Assembly: GCA_964461715.1 (NCBI GenBank)
Contig: CAYWVR010000063.1
Coordinates: forward strand, 1 to 9,767
Length of the DNA stretch: 9,767 nt
Direction of reading: 5' to 3'
Source of the DNA: CAYWVR01 sp964461715
GTDB lineage: Bacteria > Planctomycetota > Phycisphaerae > FEN-1346
Positions 6,186 to 9,767 of the stretch are shown one piece after another. The notes below the pieces were generated by a model that searched no databases, was not told the DNA's origin, and saw nothing but the letters and a program-made list of their open reading frames with translations. Position numbers and translations under genes: made by a program. The stretch's first letter is position 1; each line of letters opens with the position of its first letter.

Positions 6186-7934
6186 CTACTTCGCCCCGCC
6201 GATCTTGACGTTGCGGTCCTTGACATTATGCAACTCGAGCCACGCCTCCGCCTGATCGCGGTCGGCGACCCAGAACATCCGCTTGCGCTCGTCCTCGGGC
6301 ACGTCGGCGGCCGGCCGGATCAGGGCATCGAGCGACGGGCCGCCCTCGGACTCCAGCTTCGCCTTGGCGGCAGCGAGACGATCCGCCTCCGCCTGGATCT
6401 CGCGGGCCAGGGCGACCTCCTCGGCCGTCACCGTCTCGAACCAGGGCCCGATGCGGCCCCACTTGACGGCCATCCGCACGGCCACCAGCAGCGGATACCG
6501 CCCCGGGGCCAGCTCCACCACCTGCTTGTCGCGAAGCCCAACCCCCGCCAGCACCACCTGCTGTCGCGTCGCTGCCGTAAAGGGGGCCCGGAGCTTGAAC
6601 GTCGTCTCCTTGGGGACCTCGATCACCGCGTAGGCCAGGAGCGTGTACTTGCTGCCGGGCACCCGCACGCCGCCTTCCGGGGCCACCTGTTTCGGCTCGA
6701 TGCGGCGGAAGGTGAGGGTCCGGCCGTCGATCGTTACCGTGTCGCCGGGCTTGGGAGTCAGCTTTGCCAGGTCGCCCAGATCGAGCATCGGATCGGCCTT
6801 CATGACGTGGCCGCCCTGGTCCGCCAGGACCCAGTCCTTCAGGCCCTGGACCTCCGTATCCGGCGTGACGACCGGCACGCCCTCCGGCACCTCGAAGCCC
6901 TCCGGCGGGGCGAAGGCCGCGTGCCCGCTGACGGGCGCATCGTCGACGCCCGCGTTCGGCAGGTACCCGTTCGGGCCCTTTTCGAGCGTCAGGTGCGGCA
7001 CGCCGAAGAGGTCCTCCACGGCGAACGGGTCGATCAGGTACCCCGTGGCCGGGTCGACCGGCTTCAGTTCGACGGGCCCCTTCGTGGGGTACGCGTCGGC
7101 CGGGACGCGGAGCGGGAGGGCCTTGTCGATGAACAGGGCGATGTAGTCCCAGATGCGGAGGCAGCTCGTCGTCTCGCCCTGGACGGGTTTGCCCCAGCCG
7201 GAGGAGCCGTGGGCGTCGGGATAGTCCCCGTGCCCCACGCCGCGCGCCACCACCTGGTGCGGCAGCCACGCGGTGCGGGCCCGGTAGTTGAGGAGGGCCG
7301 GCCGGACATGATTGAACCACGTGCCGCCCCACTCCGTCTCGCCGTTGGCGCTCAGGTGCAGGAGGGTCTCGCCGTCGAGCTTCGCCCACTCCAGCATGGG
7401 CCACGTGGGCGTCTCGGCGTGGTAGGAGATCGAGGCGATCGTCCGTTTCGGGAAGAGCCACGCCATGCGGAACGGGAATTCGCCCCGCGACGACTTCCCG
7501 AACGTGATCCACGGAGCGTGGCGGAACTCCTCGATGCCCGTCTCCTCGGCCACACGGTCCAGGACCCTAAAGATGCGATCCGCCTCCGTCGGGGCCTCCT
7601 TACGGTGCTCGATGGCCGTCTGGAAGTGGCGGAGGTAGACGATGCCCATCTCGTGCTTTGCGGCCACCTCGCGGAGCTTCCCGTGCTCGGCGACGTGTTT
7701 CGAGTCGGAGTTGTTGGGCACGATGAGCATCGCGCGGATGCGCTCGGCCCCGGGCGGCGTCCAGACGCCGACGTCCGCCTTTTCCGACCCCTTCCCCTCA
7801 ACCTTGCCGCCGAGCGCCTCGGGCAGCTTGAAGGCCACGGGCCAATGCGGCGGCTCGGCCAGGGAACCCTCCGCGGCCCCCTGAACCGACCCTGAGATCA
7901 GCGCCAAGCCCGTCAAAAGCCATGCGAATCGCAT
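6186..7934 (-). CDS. Exported alpha/beta-hydrolase-like protein, long paralogue with inserted domain
   Basis: A 582-residue paralogue of the next gene. Signal peptide at 1-20 (MRFAWLLTGLALISG, cleavage near VQGA). The core aligns without gaps around the elbow: PWITFGKSSRGEFPFR with Ser148/Ser149, LHLSANGETEWGGTW, and ARGVGHGDYPDAHG with His235. After VEDLFGVPHL (about 340) it carries roughly 190 residues absent from the short paralogue. This part looks like a beta-rich module (GDTVTIDGRTLTFRRIEP, AYAVIEVPKETTFKLRAP, LAPGRYPLLVAVRMA) followed by a charged Ala/Glu helix (VALAREIQAEADRLAAAKAK). The shared tail (542-582, DVPEDERKR and DRDQAEAWLELHNVK) then resumes. The ATG at 7934 has GGGAGG 9 nt upstream; the same frame stays open far upstream, but that part is antisense to mltA and lacks coding character. 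The substrate is unknown; the inserted module may bind carbohydrate. Confidence 0.85.
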   Translation of the reverse strand: MRFAWLLTGLALISGSVQGAAEGSLAEPPHWPVAFKLPEALGGKVEGKGSEKADVGVWTPPGAERIRAMLIVPNNSDSKHVAEHGKLREVAAKHEMGIVYLRHFQTAIEHRKEAPTEADRIFRVLDRVAEETGIEEFRHAPWITFGKSSRGEFPFRMAWLFPKRTIASISYHAETPTWPMLEWAKLDGETLLHLSANGETEWGGTWFNHVRPALLNYRARTAWLPHQVVARGVGHGDYPDAHGSSGWGKPVQGETTSCLRIWDYIALFIDKALPLRVPADAYPTKGPVELKPVDPATGYLIDPFAVEDLFGVPHLTLEKGPNGYLPNAGVDDAPVSGHAAFAPPEGFEVPEGVPVVTPDTEVQGLKDWVLADQGGHVMKADPMLDLGDLAKLTPKPGDTVTIDGRTLTFRRIEPKQVAPEGGVRVPGSKYTLLAYAVIEVPKETTFKLRAPFTAATRQQVVLAGVGLRDKQVVELAPGRYPLLVAVRMAVKWGRIGPWFETVTAEEVALAREIQAEADRLAAAKAKLESEGGPSLDALIRPAADVPEDERKRMFWVADRDQAEAWLELHNVKDRNVKIGGAK

Positions 7935-8011
7935 TATCCGACGCCTCCCAAGCGGTGGTTTCCCCTCTCTTCGCCCGGTGCTTGAACCCACGACGGCCCC
8001 GCGCGGACCGG

Positions 8012-8032
8012 CGACTCTCAAACGAGGAGTCG
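8012..8032. promoter_or_regulatory. Inverted repeat in the hydrolase-mltA divergent intergenic region
   Basis: CGACTC and GAGTCG are separated by 9 nt that extend the pairing (TC/GA with a bulged G, loop AAAC). It lies about 80-100 nt upstream of the long hydrolase ATG and 20 nt upstream of the mltA -35 element. It could be a leader hairpin of the hydrolase message or an operator for either gene. Confidence 0.25.
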
Positions 8033-8051
8033 GCATGGGTTCCCCGGCGCT

Positions 8052-8081
8052 TGACAGGACGGGCCCCCCGGCCGCATAATC
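8052..8081 (+). promoter_or_regulatory. Near-consensus sigma70 promoter of mltA
   Basis: A perfect TTGACA (8052-8057) is followed after 18 nt by CATAAT (8076-8081), five of six bases of the -10 consensus. The predicted start near 8088 leaves a leader of about 40 nt before the ATG at 8127. This is the strongest promoter match in the window. Confidence 0.65.
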
Positions 8082-8126
8082 TGCGGGTCCCTGTGACGTC
8101 CCGCCCCTGGTCCGGAGACCCGCCCG

Positions 8127-9341
8127 ATGAGATGCCTTGCACCGCTCGCCCTTCTTGCCCTCCTTACGGCCCTTACGACCGGTTGCCGCAAGCCCGAACG
8201 CCTCGAAGGGCCCCTCGAGATCGACTACGAGCGGCCCCTCCCTCCCGGCGAAGCGGCCCTCCGGAAGCTCACCGACCCGGCCGAAATCCCCGATTTTACC
8301 CTCGCCTGCACCAATCTGCGCTCCATGGAGGCCGCCATCGACCGCAGCCTTTCCTATCTTGCCAAGCCCTCCAGCCACGGGCCGTACCCGGTCGGCGATA
8401 TCACTCACGAGGATGTCGTCAAGAGCCTCCGGGCCCTCCGAGCCCTCGTGGCCATGCGCCTCCCGGCTACGGAGATGAACGCCGTCCTCCGCCTCGACTT
8501 CGACGTCTACATCTCCATCGGGTGCGACGATGGCGGCACCGTGCTCTTTACGGGCTACTATACGCCCATTTTCGACGCTTCGCCCGTCCGCCGGGGCCGC
8601 TTCCGGCACCCCCTCTACGCAATGCCGCCCGCCCTCGTCAAGAACCCCGACGGCTCCCCCGCGACGCCCATGCCCGACCGCCGCACGATCGAGTCCGAGG
8701 GCCTCTACGAGGGCCTGGAGCTGGTTTGGCTGGCCGATCCGTTTGCGGCCTATGTCTGCCACGTCCAGGGCTCGGCCCGCCTCCGGATGCCGGACGGCAC
8801 GATGGAGACGGTCGGCTATGCGGCCCACAACGGCCACGCATACCGGAGCCTCAGGGCGGAGATGGTCGAAAGGGGCCTGGTTGGGCGTCGGGCGGGTCTT
8901 CCGGCCATGCTGGCGTACTTTGCGGCCCATCCGGACCAGGTCCGTCCCCTGACGTGGCAGAATCCCCGGTTCATCTTCTTCGAGGACATCCCCGACGGCC
9001 GCCCCCGCGGATGCCTGAACGAGCCCGTCATGCCCTGGCGGTCGATCGCGACGGACAAGTCCATCTTCCCGCCCGCGGCCCCGGCCTACGTCGAGACCGT
9101 CCTGCCGCAACACCGCGAGAACGGGGTCGTAGAGGCCCCTTACAGGGCGTTCATGCTGGACCAGGACGCGGGCGGGGCGATCCGGGCCCCCGGCCGGGCC
9201 GACGTGTACCTGGGCGTCGGCGACGCCGCCGGCGACCTGGCCGGCCGCGCCATGCACGAGGGCCGCCTCTACTATCTGATCCTGAAACCCGGCCGCCCCG
9301 CCCCCGCCCTCTCATCCCTCAAAGCATCCTCGCCGCGCTGA
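8127..9341 (+). CDS. mltA: MltA-family lytic transglycosylase, lipoprotein
   Basis: A 404-residue membrane-bound murein lytic transglycosylase, expected to cleave the MurNAc-GlcNAc bond of peptidoglycan and form 1,6-anhydro ends. Residues 1-20 are a lipoprotein-like signal ending in LTALTTGC, with Cys20 as the probable lipid anchor; Thr at -3 is a loose lipobox. The MltA domain shows FTGYYTPIFDAS (141-152), HPLYAMPP, the QGSARLRMPDG stretch (about 214-224) and YAAHNGHAYRSL. The C-terminal 3D barrel domain shows NPRFIFFE, MPWRSIATD (302-310) and DQDAGGAIRAPGRADVYLG (345-363), where the conserved acidic residues Asp347 and Asp359 lie; one is the likely general acid. It is slightly longer than E. 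coli MltA (365). The ATG has GGAG 10 nt upstream. It is divergent from the hydrolase pair and appears monocistronic. Confidence 0.93.
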   Translation: MRCLAPLALLALLTALTTGCRKPERLEGPLEIDYERPLPPGEAALRKLTDPAEIPDFTLACTNLRSMEAAIDRSLSYLAKPSSHGPYPVGDITHEDVVKSLRALRALVAMRLPATEMNAVLRLDFDVYISIGCDDGGTVLFTGYYTPIFDASPVRRGRFRHPLYAMPPALVKNPDGSPATPMPDRRTIESEGLYEGLELVWLADPFAAYVCHVQGSARLRMPDGTMETVGYAAHNGHAYRSLRAEMVERGLVGRRAGLPAMLAYFAAHPDQVRPLTWQNPRFIFFEDIPDGRPRGCLNEPVMPWRSIATDKSIFPPAAPAYVETVLPQHRENGVVEAPYRAFMLDQDAGGAIRAPGRADVYLGVGDAAGDLAGRAMHEGRLYYLILKPGRPAPALSSLKASSPR

Positions 9342-9408
9342 TCCCCGACCCCTTGGGCGCCCTCCTCTTGCCTTTCGCACCCGAGACAGTCCGCATCGCG
9401 ACGACATT

Positions 9409-9424
9409 GGACCCCTGAGGGGCC
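9409..9424 (+). terminator. Candidate hairpin terminator after mltA
   Basis: GG-A-CCCC, loop TGA, GGGG-CC forms a 6-bp stem with one bulged A, about 68 nt after the mltA stop. There is no T-run, so intrinsic termination would be weak. Confidence 0.3.
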
Positions 9425-9465
9425 TCTGCACCGGCCCCGGCCACACCCAGCCATGGCGATATGGT

Positions 9466-9483
9466 GGCCGAGAGACTCCGGCC
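9466..9483 (+). terminator. Second GC-rich hairpin after mltA
   Basis: GGCCGAG, loop AGA, CTC-C-GGCC pairs over 7 bp with one bulged C. Like the hairpin about 40 nt upstream it lacks a T-run; together they may protect or end the mltA message. Confidence 0.25.
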
Positions 9484-9528
9484 ATCCGGCCGCGTGGGAA
9501 CGGTTTCATGCTTTGCCTGTGTGATCTT

Positions 9529-9543
9529 CGTAACGCCGTTACG
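9529..9543. promoter_or_regulatory. Perfect 7-1-7 palindrome, probable operator
   Basis: CGTAACG-C-CGTTACG is perfectly symmetric over 15 bp in a non-coding, AT-richer stretch. The geometry suits a dimeric regulator, and 7-1-7 is the spacing of Fur-family boxes, but the sequence is not that of a known box I recognise. The regulated gene is probably to the right of the window. Confidence 0.45.
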
Positions 9544-9671
9544 CCTTTCACGAGCATTGTGGCGGCGTCCGTTTCCGGGGGTTCGCGCGGGATTTGGGAA
9601 TTCTTTCACGATCTCTCGGATTTCGGATGAGGACGGGGGTCGGGCCGGGGAGTCGGGGGCAATCCTGAAGA

Positions 9672-9698
9672 ATACGTTCATATCGTATGCCATACGTT
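9672..9698. promoter_or_regulatory. Cluster of ATACGTT half-sites with a 6-1-6 palindrome
   Basis: ATACGTT occurs at 9672-9678 and again at 9692-9698, exactly 20 bp apart, about two helical turns. An inverted CGTAT lies between them, so CGTATG-C-CATACG (9684-9696) is a perfect 13-bp palindrome. This arrangement suggests cooperative binding by a dimeric regulator near a promoter just beyond the edge. Confidence 0.4.
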
Positions 9699-9767
9699 TG
9701 GCGGGATTCGTGAAACGGTTTATCCCTAAGCGACACACTTTTTGCGACTTTTCGGGGGGTAGTGGGG

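Larger units (their letters stand above)
9342..9767. other. Non-coding region after mltA, AT-richer toward the right edge
   Basis: No convincing gene is seen. A minus-strand frame from 9738 to 9319 is open, but it lacks the high GC third-position bias of the real genes and overlaps the mltA 3' end. The first part holds GC-rich hairpins. From about 9500 the base composition drops; 9661-9720 is about 43% GC against much higher values in the genes. This part holds two short palindromes, as expected for the control region of a gene beyond the right edge. Confidence 0.6.

Noticed and set aside
4538..7895. Long + strand open frames (556 and 688 codons)
   Set aside because: They are shadows of perR and the two hydrolase genes; long antisense frames are expected at this GC content with few T/A-starting codons.
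7935..9257. N-terminal extension of the long hydrolase by 441 residues
   Set aside because: The frame is open, but it crosses the intergenic region and runs antisense to mltA. The ATG at 7934 has a ribosome site and starts a signal peptide.
7922..9418. 498-codon + strand frame overlapping mltA
   Set aside because: It is a different frame from the MltA protein, Pro/Arg-rich with no motifs, and starts inside the hydrolase gene.
9319..9738. 139-codon minus-strand frame at the right end
   Set aside because: Third codon positions lack the GC bias of real genes here, no homology is recognised, no convincing ribosome site was found, and it overlaps the palindromes and the mltA 3' end.

Overview
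The window is high-GC DNA with strongly GC-biased third codon positions. The secreted proteins look like those of planctomycetes or related environmental PVC bacteria: an N-terminal TWDGGNGDW-type beta-repeat surface protein and two exported alpha/beta-hydrolase-like paralogues. That placement is an inference from protein style; there is no rRNA or other marker gene here. Because GC is high, many long open frames on the + strand are antisense shadows, and nearly all genes left of position 7935 are on the minus strand.

Layout from left to right. (1) 1-1572, minus: the 5' end of a large exported beta-repeat protein that runs off the left edge, with exact 188-residue (564 bp) tandem units and its own promoter. 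(2) 1573-1988: its upstream region, plus a + strand stretch with a strong coding signature that looks like a small broken gene. (3) 1989-4834, minus: a peroxide-defence cluster in the order perR, catalase, Prx6-type peroxiredoxin. PerR carries all five expected metal-sensing ligands. A good sigma70-type promoter precedes perR, and an imperfect 15-bp palindrome covers its -10 element. (4) 4928-7934, minus: two tandem exported alpha/beta-hydrolase-like paralogues 28 nt apart. The upstream copy has an extra segment of about 190 residues between its core and a shared C-terminal tail. (5) 8127-9341, plus: an MltA-family lytic transglycosylase lipoprotein, divergent from the hydrolases and behind a near-consensus promoter. 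(6) 9342-9767: no convincing gene; GC-rich hairpins after mltA, then an AT-richer stretch with a perfect 7-1-7 palindrome and a cluster of ATACGTT half-sites, probably control sites for a gene beyond the right edge.

Functionally, the perR-katA-prx genes should form a self-contained peroxide sensor and detoxification unit. The other genes concern the cell envelope and exterior: a surface repeat protein, exported hydrolases and peptidoglycan remodelling. I see no CRISPR array, transposon, tRNA or phage defence system. The most original material is the domain-inserted hydrolase pair with its unusual nucleophile-elbow motif, the possible broken gene at 1716-2023, and the palindromes.
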